Positions 23,896 through 30,506 of a stretch of DNA of 36,432 nt are shown here, in pieces. The translations under genes and the position numbers were made by a program. The DNA is taken from positions 1 through 36,432 of the IMG/VR virus record IMGVR_UViG_3300009285_002066. One strand, given 5' to 3'. The stretch comes from a virus. Below the pieces are notes generated by a model. That model was given only the letters and a program-made list of their open reading frames with translations. It did no database searches and was not told where the DNA came from. How positions within the stretch are numbered: position 1 is the stretch's first letter; every line of letters starts with the position of its first letter.

Positions 23896-24633
23896 TTAGT
23901 CAATAGAGTATGGGATTGCGTTTCTGAACATGATGTCCGCTTCAAAGCGAACAGTGGCCAGACTGTTTAGTCCCACCAAAGCAGAATCCGTCACCGGATT
24001 TAACTGCTTGATTCCGTCGTTCCTGATGATGTGAGAGTCAATGACAATGATGGGCGTCAATCCTGCCCCAGCCTGACTCCTCAACGACGTTCCGTCTGCG
24101 CTCAAAGCTCCGAACTGATGGAACCTGGGCAGAATCTTGATCAACCGTGAGGTCGTATCAAGGTTCGTTCCGAACGCAGCCTTCAGCGTTGCCGCTCCGG
24201 ATGCTGATGCGGTAAGGAAGTTGGTCTGTCCGGCGCCAGTTCCAGAAACCACATACAGAAACCCTGCGTCAATGTCGTCTTCCAAGGCTGCCAGGGTGAT
24301 GGTGGTCGTGCTCACTGCCTGCGTGACGGTGATGATGTCTGCCGTCAGCACTGAATAGGAAATCCTCACGATACGCCCAGGGTTCAAAATATCCACAGGG
24401 TGAGTCTTGAAGATTGTTCCAGGAACGTCAGTGTCGTCCGCTACCGCGTGGGCCTCACGCAAAATCCCAAATGTGTCAGGATGCGCGGCGCTGGCGGTTG
24501 CAGCTATCAACATTCCGTTCTCGGTTGCCGGCGTTGCTCCACGTTTAAGAAGCGCTCCTGCCACCAAAGCAGTTCCCAGTCCGCTTACCGGACAGTTTAT
24601 TGCGTTTTCTTGGCTGTAACGTCCAATTCTCAT
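23896..24633 (-). CDS. Probable head decoration or capsid accessory protein (245 aa)
   Basis: The sequence is Ala/Thr/Gly-rich and beta-like: NCPVSGLGTALVAGALLKRG (about 13-32), a middle module ISYSVLTADIITVTQAVSTT, then GFLYVVSGTGAGQTNFLTAS and LKAAFGTNLDTTSRLIKILP, ending IMFRNAIPYSID. Such proteins immediately before the major capsid gene are usually decoration or capsid-stabilising proteins. AAAGGAGGGAC precedes the ATG. The exact family is not recognised. Confidence 0.65.
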   Translation of the reverse strand: MRIGRYSQENAINCPVSGLGTALVAGALLKRGATPATENGMLIAATASAAHPDTFGILREAHAVADDTDVPGTIFKTHPVDILNPGRIVRISYSVLTADIITVTQAVSTTTITLAALEDDIDAGFLYVVSGTGAGQTNFLTASASGAATLKAAFGTNLDTTSRLIKILPRFHQFGALSADGTSLRSQAGAGLTPIIVIDSHIIRNDGIKQLNPVTDSALVGLNSLATVRFEADIMFRNAIPYSID

Positions 24634-24671
24634 TTTGTAGTCCCTCCTTTAAGGGTGTGCTCTTGCCTCGT

Positions 24672-24884
24672 TTACTTCTTTTTTCCTGAAGACTTCACTT
24701 TCGGCGTGAAAAACACCGTAACGAAAGCCTTCCCGAACCCGCCTGCCTGAAGGTCAGCTTGAATCTGCAAACTTTCAAGCGTACCACCGTTATCTGAACT
24801 CAGAAAAGAGTTGACAGACTTGTCAACAATCGATCCAAGGTCACGGTTTGCAGCATCTCCCACAACAACGTATGACTTAAACAT
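24672..24884 (-). CDS. Small hypothetical structural-region protein (70 aa)
   Basis: The frame starts MFKSYVVVGDAANRDLGSIV and ends TVFFTPKVKSSGKKK. It has a mixed beta-helix pattern, no cysteines and a basic tail. GGAGGTAAGGGAG directly precedes the ATG, a strong ribosome binding site. It sits between a zinc-ribbon protein and the decoration-like protein; function unknown. Confidence 0.65.
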   Translation of the reverse strand: MFKSYVVVGDAANRDLGSIVDKSVNSFLSSDNGGTLESLQIQADLQAGGFGKAFVTVFFTPKVKSSGKKK

Positions 24885-24889
24885 CTCCC

Positions 24890-25192
24890 TTACCTCCTTC
24901 GCCTGTTCTCGCTGGACGGCAGGTTTCTGCTGTCCGGCAACTTCACGGGCTTATGTCTCAACCATCTCTTACTGCCACAAAACCTGCATCCAGAAGTAAC
25001 CACCTGTTCCCCAGCATCACCGCCCGGTCGAAAGCTCAGTCCGTCCCCGTCGCCCCATGCTGTATTCCTGGTGTCGTTCGGCAATCCGCACTGGATGCAC
25101 CTTCGAAATGGCGTCTTTCCAAGCCTTTCCCCCCGGCCAGCGGTCGGACTGGGGTATACTCTGATTCCGAACGGTACATGCCATCGGCTCAT
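24890..25192 (-). CDS. Zinc-ribbon structural-region protein (100 aa)
   Basis: CIQCGLPND (about 32-40) and GCRFCGSKRW (about 68-77) form two CxxCG knuckles of a zinc ribbon; NTAWGDGDGLSF between them is a conserved phage pattern I have seen in proteins next to capsid genes. The ATG at 25192 overlaps the scaffold stop (ATGA); a start at 25204 is also in frame. The C-terminus is very basic (SSENRRRR). Its role is unknown, possibly nucleic acid contact during head assembly. Confidence 0.7.
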   Translation of the reverse strand: MSRWHVPFGIRVYPSPTAGRGERLGKTPFRRCIQCGLPNDTRNTAWGDGDGLSFRPGGDAGEQVVTSGCRFCGSKRWLRHKPVKLPDSRNLPSSENRRRR

Positions 25193-25968
25193 TTCCTCAT
25201 CCACTTAATGTATTCTGCCTCGTCCATGCCAGCCGCCTTGGCCGCTGACTTTTGGGCTGGGCTGAGAACCACAGATTTACTTTTCCCACCAGTGTTGGAA
25301 GCGCTGCTCCTGATCTTCCCGGCGATCACCCTGTTCCTCTCCTGCGACCGGATCACTTTCTTAATGGCGCCGTTGGAGTTCTTTCCACGCGCAAAGTAGT
25401 ATGCTTTTTCCAACAAGTTCTGATCGCTGTGGAACTTGGGGTTATAGTCTTTAAGGAAGTCACCAATGTCTTTCTGGTACTTCATGGTGTCTTCAAACCC
25501 CTTTCTCTTTGACATCGTTTCCAGCGCTTTGTTTCCCTCCATGGCCGCGAACCGGTCGTCAATCATCTTGGTTATATGCTGGACAACCATCATGCTCTGA
25601 TTGGTGACGCGCTGAATGGCCTTCCGATCCATTCCCCAGTCTTCTTCGTTCTTGGCCCACTGTTCATCAGTGAGTTCAAACGGCTTCTCTTCTCTTGCCG
25701 GGACCTTCTCAATCTTTTCGAGGCGAGCCTTGAGCTCCGCAATCTGCGCGTCCCTGGGGTCAGTTTCTTCCTCTAATTCTCCCCCAGCATCTTCTTCAGC
25801 TTCGCCAGCTGCTTTCTCATCATTTCCATCCTCTGCTTCTTCGTCAACAACGGGGTTTCCCTCCGCGTCAAGTTCAGCTTCGTCAGGTTCCTTAATGGTC
25901 TCATCCGCAACGGCATCTTCTTTTTCCTCCACAACCTCTTCTTCCAGTGCTCCAGCTCTATTTCCCAT
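25189..25968 (-). CDS. Capsid scaffolding protein-like (259 aa)
   Basis: The first 85 residues are extremely acidic (ALEEEVVEEKEDAVADETIK; DEEAEDGNDEKAAGEAEEDA), followed by a coiled coil (DAQIAELKARLEKIEKV, about 93-109), a helical middle (RKAIQRVTNQSMMVVQHITK) and a basic C-terminus (SAAKAAGMDEAEYIKWMRK). This polarity, length and position between portal and major capsid genes are typical of phage scaffolding proteins, which template head assembly and leave the shell. AAGGAG lies eight bases before the ATG, immediately after an intrinsic terminator. Confidence 0.75.
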   Translation of the reverse strand: MGNRAGALEEEVVEEKEDAVADETIKEPDEAELDAEGNPVVDEEAEDGNDEKAAGEAEEDAGGELEEETDPRDAQIAELKARLEKIEKVPAREEKPFELTDEQWAKNEEDWGMDRKAIQRVTNQSMMVVQHITKMIDDRFAAMEGNKALETMSKRKGFEDTMKYQKDIGDFLKDYNPKFHSDQNLLEKAYYFARGKNSNGAIKKVIRSQERNRVIAGKIRSSASNTGGKSKSVVLSPAQKSAAKAAGMDEAEYIKWMRK

Positions 25969-25988
25969 CTCATTTCTCCTTCGGCATT

Positions 25989-26035
25989 AAAAAACCCACG
26001 GAAAGAAGCGCCAGCTAAGGCGCTCTCTTCGTGGG
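25989..26035 (-). terminator. Intrinsic terminator directly upstream of the scaffold gene
   Basis: On the minus strand CCCAC (26035-26031) pairs with GTGGG (25999-25995) and GGCGCT-type arms AGCGCC/GGCGCT (26024-26019 with 26012-26007) pair around a six-base loop; the connecting part is imperfect. TTTTTT (25994-25989) follows. Only about 20 bases separate the T run from the scaffold ATG, so no promoter fits downstream and the scaffold-capsid genes must depend on read-through or RNA processing. Confidence 0.75.
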
Positions 26036-26100
26036 CTCAATGGCCTCTTTTTATTTTGGGCTCAGACTACACTATTCAATGTTTTCAATCTTGCTCCTTT

Positions 26101-26334
26101 TTACACAACAAAAACCTTATTGTCCATTTGCTTGCAGCCTCGGCATTTTGTCTCCAATCCGACCTTGACCTCTAAATTTTTTATCAGCTCCGAAATCGTG
26201 TTATTTTCAAATTCATTTAGAGTGTGCGCCGACTCATCAGTACCATCAAAACTTACCGTGAAAATAACCCTGGTAAATAGCTTATTGCAGTTGAAGCATC
26301 GAACCTCACGCTCGATCCTCTTAGTTCCTTCCAC
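26101..26334 (-). CDS. Small zinc-finger protein, Com-like (77 aa)
   Basis: VRCFNCNKLFTRVIF (about 11-25) and ETKCRGCKQMDNKV (about 61-74) give two CxxC pairs about 50 residues apart; the first part resembles the Mu Com-type zinc-finger proteins (RCxxCxKL). The insert between the knuckles (HTLNEFENNTISELIKNLEV) is longer than in Com. It starts at GTG 26334, inside the end of the 118-residue gene. Com binds mRNA in Mu; whether this one does is unknown. It is the last gene before the terminator. Confidence 0.55.
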   Translation of the reverse strand: MEGTKRIEREVRCFNCNKLFTRVIFTVSFDGTDESAHTLNEFENNTISELIKNLEVKVGLETKCRGCKQMDNKVFVV

Positions 26335-26677
26335 TTAGTCGCCCCCGATACTCGTCTATTTTAACCCTCACGTCCTCCAGCTGCCTGTTCATTCGTTCCA
26401 GGTCAGCGGCGAAATCTTCCGGGATGTTCAGGAATATCGCAATGGTCTTCTTCTGCGCCAGCAATATCGTCCTCTGGTCCTGCGTCAGTGACTCAAAACC
26501 GTTCAGCTGAGCTTCAATGCTGTCCCTCTTGTCCTTAACCTTATCCTTAAACGTCTTCCAAAACTTGGTGTCTGCACCTTCCCCTATTATCTTGGCGTCT
26601 TCAATCTGGTTTTTCAGCACAAGCTGGCGACGCATCAATTTCTTTAGAACTATGTCTGACGGCTTTCTGTGTTTCAT
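26321..26677 (-). CDS. Helical coiled-coil protein behind the portal gene (118 aa)
   Basis: The protein is basic and helical: MKHRKPSDIVLKKLMRRQLV, FWKTFKDKVKDKRDSIEAQL (about 44-63), and EDFAADLERMNRQLEDVRVK (about 87-106). No domain is recognised. Its ATG follows the portal stop with no spacing (TAAATG), suggesting coupled translation. Possible head-assembly accessory. Confidence 0.65.
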   Translation of the reverse strand: MKHRKPSDIVLKKLMRRQLVLKNQIEDAKIIGEGADTKFWKTFKDKVKDKRDSIEAQLNGFESLTQDQRTILLAQKKTIAIFLNIPEDFAADLERMNRQLEDVRVKIDEYRGRLSGRN

Positions 26678-28819
26678 TTATCCACCATTCCCTTGCGCTC
26701 CAGGCGCTACCCGCTCATGTATCTGTTCTTTCAATCTTGACACCAAAGCGTTCGTCCTGACCCTGTTTGCCAGGTTCTTAATGCCGGCTGCCTTGGCCTG
26801 TTCCATGGCCTTCTGCTGCTGAATTGCGGCCTGTTGCTGGACTTGCTGCTGTTGCATGGCCATCTGCTGTTGCTGGGCCTGCTGGACCTTCATCCGCATC
26901 TGAATCTCTTCCTGCTCAATCTCTTGAATGGAAGGCAAAATCTTGTCCCGGCCTGGGATCCTCCCGCCCCTCAGCGCACGCCTCAGTATCTCAACCCTCC
27001 GCTTGGCGCTCTGGCCTATCACCGGCTCCTTGACCAGTGCCAGGTAATAGTTGTACCACTTCTGAAACTCTGAATCGGGGTTCATGGCCACCGTTACCCC
27101 GTGCATCTTGACCTTGATCCCCTTCCTCAATATCCTCTTGGGAATTGACTGCCTCTGCCGCTTGCCACCTTCTTCGCTGGCAAAATACTCCAGCTGCGCA
27201 GGTCCAAACTGGTAGAGATGAGACAGGCATATCTCTCCGGCGGTCTCAACACCGCTCCTGAGCTCGTTTATTGGGTCGTCCATCCTCAAATTGCTCTGGT
27301 TTATCAGCGCCACTGTCTTGTTGCCGGGCGCGTTGGGGTCTGAGCTCTGCGCGTTGCCTGAGAAAAGGAAGGCATCAACACCAACCGTCAGGGAACAAAT
27401 CTGGATGTCGTTCTTCTCTTCGTTCATTGACTCGCCCATGTCCGTGGGCTGAACCTTGAACTGCTCAAAACCTTCCGGGTCATCCATAAGGAAAAGGACG
27501 CCAGGGTGAAACCTGTTCTCTTCCGCTTCCAGATCAAAATCTTTGCCAAACGCGCTTTTCTTGCCCTTGAATGACGGGACCGTGGCAATCTCCCGCGACT
27601 GGATGCGCTGGTTGTGCTGAGTGTCAATTTCTTTGTTCATTTCCATCAACTGCCCGGGAACTGATGCACCGATGAGCCGGTTCGGTTTCTTCTCTATCCT
27701 GAACAGCGCGTAAAAGTCGATGCGGTACGGGTAGTCAATGAACGCCGTCAGCGCGTCTTCTTCGTAGGAATAGGTGAGCAGCAACTTCTCCTCACCATCA
27801 CCTTTCTTCAATTCAATGTAATAAACCAGCTCGAAAAATTCGTAATCGTCAGATTTACCGTCTCTTCCCAGCCCCTCTGCCCGGTCTTTAGATTGAACAT
27901 AGCTGCTGGCCTGAGTGCCGCTCCTGGTCTCGGATAGGAGTTTGGTTGTCTCTTCCTTATCCCATACGCCCTCATCTCGCTTCTTCTTGATCTCTCCGCG
28001 CCTCATGGTGAACCGTTTACCATATCCACGACAATTCTGCCGGGTAATGTTCCTGGCTGTGGCTGGAAACGTGACGAAATCTACCAGCTCTACCACTTCG
28101 GCCTTGGGACCGACATAGACCGGCTTGTCGTAGGTTATGGGGATCTCAACGGGGAAATCTTCATTCGCGTTGTCCGCAATGTATTGGCCTGTAATTTCCC
28201 ATTCTTCCTGGCTCAGCCCCGAACTTTCAGCGTCAGGAAATTCCTGCATGAACTCGTCAACATTTGAGATGAACAGTACGTCCTTGGTTTTTTCATAGTC
28301 TTCCACATAGGGAATCTGCAGAACGCCCAGTCCGTCCCGGTTGGTGGTCTGGAACACTTCGCTCAGTCCTTCCACTATGTTCCACTCGCTCTTGGCAAAA
28401 TAGTTCAATGAGTCGTCTATCCGGGATGTGTAGTCTTCCAGCGCATCTTCGTTGGTCTCCGTGTACCAGATAATGTCGCCGCCCAGGATTGACCGCCGCT
28501 CGATGCTGTGGTAAACTTTACAGTAGATGGCCGTGATGGGGATGTGCAGGCAGGACGCGCCGACCCACGGATAGTCAGTCTCTTCAACCACGCCTTCCAG
28601 CAGGTCATTGATCTCTTCCAGGTTCTTATGTAGATCGCCGGTGTTTTGTTTCCATTCAGAAATTTCACGCTTCAGGCGTTTCTTGATTTTGTCTTTCTGC
28701 GCTTTGGATAATTCCAGCAAACTGCCAAACTTGCTCCGGTACTCTTCCGTTAGGAATTCGGGGAGCTTGCTCTTGGCTGGACTTTTTTCGATTTCTTTTA
28801 ATTGTATTTCTGCGTCCAT
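26678..28819 (-). CDS. Portal protein (713 aa)
   Basis: The length and conserved blocks match large podovirus-type portals: ETDYPWVGASCLHIPITAIY (about 77-96), YHSIERRSILGGDIIWY, a long central part with LLTYSYEEDALTAFIDYPYR, the conserved IGASVPGQLMEMNKEIDTQH (about 378-397), and the motif AFLFSGNAQSSDPNAPGNKT. The last 90 residues are Gln-rich (QQAQQQQMAMQQQQVQQQAA) and helical, possibly a coiled barrel. Portals form the dodecameric DNA gate at one capsid vertex, contacted by terminase, adaptor and scaffold. Translation probably couples to the upstream gene. Confidence 0.85.
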   Translation of the reverse strand: MDAEIQLKEIEKSPAKSKLPEFLTEEYRSKFGSLLELSKAQKDKIKKRLKREISEWKQNTGDLHKNLEEINDLLEGVVEETDYPWVGASCLHIPITAIYCKVYHSIERRSILGGDIIWYTETNEDALEDYTSRIDDSLNYFAKSEWNIVEGLSEVFQTTNRDGLGVLQIPYVEDYEKTKDVLFISNVDEFMQEFPDAESSGLSQEEWEITGQYIADNANEDFPVEIPITYDKPVYVGPKAEVVELVDFVTFPATARNITRQNCRGYGKRFTMRRGEIKKKRDEGVWDKEETTKLLSETRSGTQASSYVQSKDRAEGLGRDGKSDDYEFFELVYYIELKKGDGEEKLLLTYSYEEDALTAFIDYPYRIDFYALFRIEKKPNRLIGASVPGQLMEMNKEIDTQHNQRIQSREIATVPSFKGKKSAFGKDFDLEAEENRFHPGVLFLMDDPEGFEQFKVQPTDMGESMNEEKNDIQICSLTVGVDAFLFSGNAQSSDPNAPGNKTVALINQSNLRMDDPINELRSGVETAGEICLSHLYQFGPAQLEYFASEEGGKRQRQSIPKRILRKGIKVKMHGVTVAMNPDSEFQKWYNYYLALVKEPVIGQSAKRRVEILRRALRGGRIPGRDKILPSIQEIEQEEIQMRMKVQQAQQQQMAMQQQQVQQQAAIQQQKAMEQAKAAGIKNLANRVRTNALVSRLKEQIHERVAPGAQGNGG

Positions 28820-28824
28820 TTTAA

Positions 28825-29160
28825 TCAGTAGGCGTCCCCGTCGTCTTCTTCTGTTGCTGGCTTGGACTTCTCGCCCTTCAGCGTGGAAAGTGCCTGGTCT
28901 GCCGCGTTCTCGGTTTCGATCTCGAGCTCTGAATAGTCAATCGTCACCTGGCCATCAGAAACGTCAGAAACCTTACCGGACCAGCTTCCCTTAACCTCAG
29001 CTCCTACCTCGATGCCTTCCAGCTCAGGGTATTTTTCCACCGAAAGAACAGTCTGATGGTCCCCTTCTTCGCCCTCCATTACCCGATCCACCTTCTCTCC
29101 CTTCCCGGCAACACCGCTGATCATCTTTTTTTTCAACATCCCCATGCTTTCGTGTGGCAT
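28825..29160 (-). CDS. Small acidic hypothetical protein before the portal (111 aa)
   Basis: A helical basic start (MPHESMGMLKKKMISGVAGK) is followed by a beta-like segment with an SH3/OB-like rhythm (GAEVKGSWSGKVSDVSDGQV, TIDYSELEIETENAAD) and a strongly acidic end (EEDDGDAY). TAAGGAGGTTTT precedes the ATG. No family is recognised; a head-assembly accessory role is inferred from position. Confidence 0.65.
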   Translation of the reverse strand: MPHESMGMLKKKMISGVAGKGEKVDRVMEGEEGDHQTVLSVEKYPELEGIEVGAEVKGSWSGKVSDVSDGQVTIDYSELEIETENAADQALSTLKGEKSKPATEEDDGDAY

Positions 29161-29169
29161 AAAACCTCC

Positions 29170-29475
29170 TTAAACTACCGCTAACCCCGGACCTTTGCCG
29201 TGAACTGGCTGCCCGTTCCTTTTAGGAACAATCACTCCACTCTGTGCCTTCTTCAAAATCTTATTGCGAATGTGGAACAGGGCTTCCCCCTTAATCACCT
29301 CCTCCAGGTACCCCCGGAGAAATACTGACCCGAATTTGTTCTCTGCCAGCTGGGCCAGAGGGATTGAGACAAACAGCATGTCGGGGTCTGTCTTGCGGTC
29401 GTACCAGACGCAGATGCCTGACTTCTGTTCTTCTGCCGTAGGAGGCGTTATCAAATCTTCGTTGGGTTCGTTCAT
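29170..29475 (-). CDS. Small hypothetical protein between GroES-like and portal genes (101 aa)
   Basis: The sequence shows SGICVWYDRKTDPDMLFVSI (about 19-38), then FGSVFLRGYLEEVIKGEALF (about 48-67) and IRNKILKKAQSGVIVPKRNG. It looks like a compact alpha/beta protein without cysteine pairs or leader. The ATG is one base after the stop of the GroES-like gene, so the two are probably translated together. Not recognised. Confidence 0.65.
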   Translation of the reverse strand: MNEPNEDLITPPTAEEQKSGICVWYDRKTDPDMLFVSIPLAQLAENKFGSVFLRGYLEEVIKGEALFHIRNKILKKAQSGVIVPKRNGQPVHGKGPGLAVV

Positions 29476-29476
29476 T

Positions 29477-29821
29477 TCAGTTTACCCCCAGACGTTCAGG
29501 GATCACAGCGTGGATCCACCGCTCGCTGACGAATGTGTAACGTTTTCCGTCTTCCTGCCACTTGTTGCTGATACTGTGATCTTCGGGGAACATGTCGAAC
29601 AGTACCCGATCTCCAACCTGAACATCCCAGGCGTCGGGGCCAACCGCGATCACGGTGCCGGTATAGTGCATTCCACGGTGCGCATCGGGGCGGACCAGCC
29701 CGGACTTGCCGTATGTCGTTGGCGCCTCTTCCCATTCAAGGAACACCAGGTCAGCCATTGGTTTCACATTTTTAACTTCTTCCATCGTCTCTCCTGCAAC
29801 CTTCGCTTCACTGTAGCTCAT
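29477..29821 (-). CDS. GroES-like co-chaperonin (Cpn10 fold) (114 aa)
   Basis: Residues about 18-112 follow the Cpn10 pattern: VKPMADLVFLEWEEAPTTYG with the mobile-loop region to KSGLVRPDAHRGMHYTG, then TVIAVGPDAWDVQVGDRVLF (about 56-75), the signature GxVxAVGPxxxxVxVGDRVLF, and VSERWIHAVIPE at the end. Phage GroES homologues such as T4 gp31 replace host GroES to fold capsid proteins; a place beside head genes fits that. A strong ribosome binding site GGACGGAGGTGATAGCC lies upstream, inside the end of the preceding tiny gene. Whether it pairs with host GroEL is inference. Confidence 0.85.
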   Translation of the reverse strand: MSYSEAKVAGETMEEVKNVKPMADLVFLEWEEAPTTYGKSGLVRPDAHRGMHYTGTVIAVGPDAWDVQVGDRVLFDMFPEDHSISNKWQEDGKRYTFVSERWIHAVIPERLGVN

Positions 29822-29827
29822 TGGCTA

Positions 29828-29965
29828 TCACCTCCGTCCTTGTCTGACCAAATCTTTTCTGCCATCAATCGCAAAACAAAAAAATATAATCCTGTCTGTG
29901 TATTTTTTCTTTTTTTTAACCAGAGACATAGACACATCGCTGTAATCAGATCGTTGCAAGATCAT
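29828..29965 (-). CDS. Tiny hypothetical protein (45 aa)
   Basis: The frame starts in an ATGA overlap with the previous gene, reads MILQRSDYSDVSMSLVKKKK and ends DLVRQGRR, giving a basic peptide with a hydrophobic patch (RIIFFCFAI). Its last codons hold the ribosome binding site of the GroES-like gene. It may be real or a translational bridge; function unknown. Confidence 0.45.
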   Translation of the reverse strand: MILQRSDYSDVSMSLVKKKKKYTDRIIFFCFAIDGRKDLVRQGRR

Positions 29966-30102
29966 TTGCTCATCCTCTCAGCCGTCCCCTCAATTCTTAG
30001 GTTGACTTCGTTGGCTTTAAAAAATTCCTTTATGTCATCCAACATAATTCCAGCAATAATCTCTCTTGCCTTATCGTACAACTGTAATTCTGTTAATTTC
30101 AT
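29962..30102 (-). CDS. Tiny hypothetical protein (46 aa)
   Basis: MKLTELQLYDKAREIIAGIM and LDDIKEFFKANEVNLRIEGT make a clean amphipathic helical peptide with no cysteines. Both ends overlap neighbours by ATGA, which supports coding. No family is recognised. Confidence 0.5.
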   Translation of the reverse strand: MKLTELQLYDKAREIIAGIMLDDIKEFFKANEVNLRIEGTAERMSK

Positions 30103-30191
30103 CTCTTCATCCTCTCCGCCATCCGCTCCAACTCTTTAGTGGTCCAAACTCTGAACAGCTCGCAGGGCCAGGGATGACAGAAGGGGCACAT
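30099..30191 (-). CDS. Tiny zinc-knuckle peptide (30 aa)
   Basis: MCPFCHPWPCELFRVWTTKE then LERMAERMKR: a CPFCHPWPC cluster at the N-terminus and a helical tail. The start shares a base with the stop before it (TAATG) and the stop overlaps the next ATG (ATGA), so it fits the coupled gene chain. The peptide may bind zinc. Confidence 0.45.
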   Translation of the reverse strand: MCPFCHPWPCELFRVWTTKELERMAERMKR

Positions 30192-30337
30192 TACTTCCAA
30201 CGCCTCTTACTGTTGACCGGCCAATAAACCGGACGGATAGACTCACAGTTTCCGATCTTCTCTATCCTTGCGCGGATGCCGCCAAACCAACCGTACCTAA
30301 CAGTTTTGCGCGGAACGTGACAATATGGACAGCTCAT
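30191..30337 (-). CDS. Tiny CxxC protein (48 aa)
   Basis: MSCPYCHVPRKTVRYGWFGG opens with a CPYC knuckle; the rest is basic and aromatic (IRARIEKIGNC, SIRPVYWPVNSKRRWK). A half zinc ribbon in isolation, one base after the preceding stop. Probably a small nucleic-acid-binding protein, but this is inferred from charge and the knuckle only. Confidence 0.45.
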   Translation of the reverse strand: MSCPYCHVPRKTVRYGWFGGIRARIEKIGNCESIRPVYWPVNSKRRWK

Positions 30338-30338
30338 T

Positions 30339-30506
30339 CTAATGGCACGGAGGCGCAGGCTGAACGCGACACCAGAGATTGCTCAAACTTATAGAGTCTT
30401 CATGGGCAGCCATCTGCGCAAACCAGGTCCGCTCCTGTCTTGTTAAATGCTTGTAGGATAGGTGCATCCTTGACCGCGGCCGCTTTGTCTTCGCTTTCTT
30501 TGCCAT
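30339..30506 (-). CDS. Small basic protein directly behind TerL (55 aa)
   Basis: MAKKAKTKRPRSRMHLSYKH, then LTRQERTWFAQMAAHEDSIS: basic N-terminus and a helical middle. The ATG overlaps the TerL stop (TGATG), so translation is probably coupled. I recognise the style (RP.SRMHLSYK.LT..ER.WF) as a recurring phage small protein but not its function. Confidence 0.55.
   Translation of the reverse strand: MAKKAKTKRPRSRMHLSYKHLTRQERTWFAQMAAHEDSISLSNLWCRVQPAPPCH

Noticed and set aside
26678-26980. Gln-rich repeat in the portal C-terminus as a separate repeat element
   Set aside because: It is a run of CAG/CAA-rich codons within a normal portal C-terminus; similar Gln-rich helical tails occur in other portals, so it is not reported as a special feature.
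29264-30139. A 291-codon open frame on the plus strand
   Set aside because: It lies opposite the GroES-like, 101-aa and tiny genes, shows no domain or ribosome binding site, and has the mixed composition of an antisense shadow.
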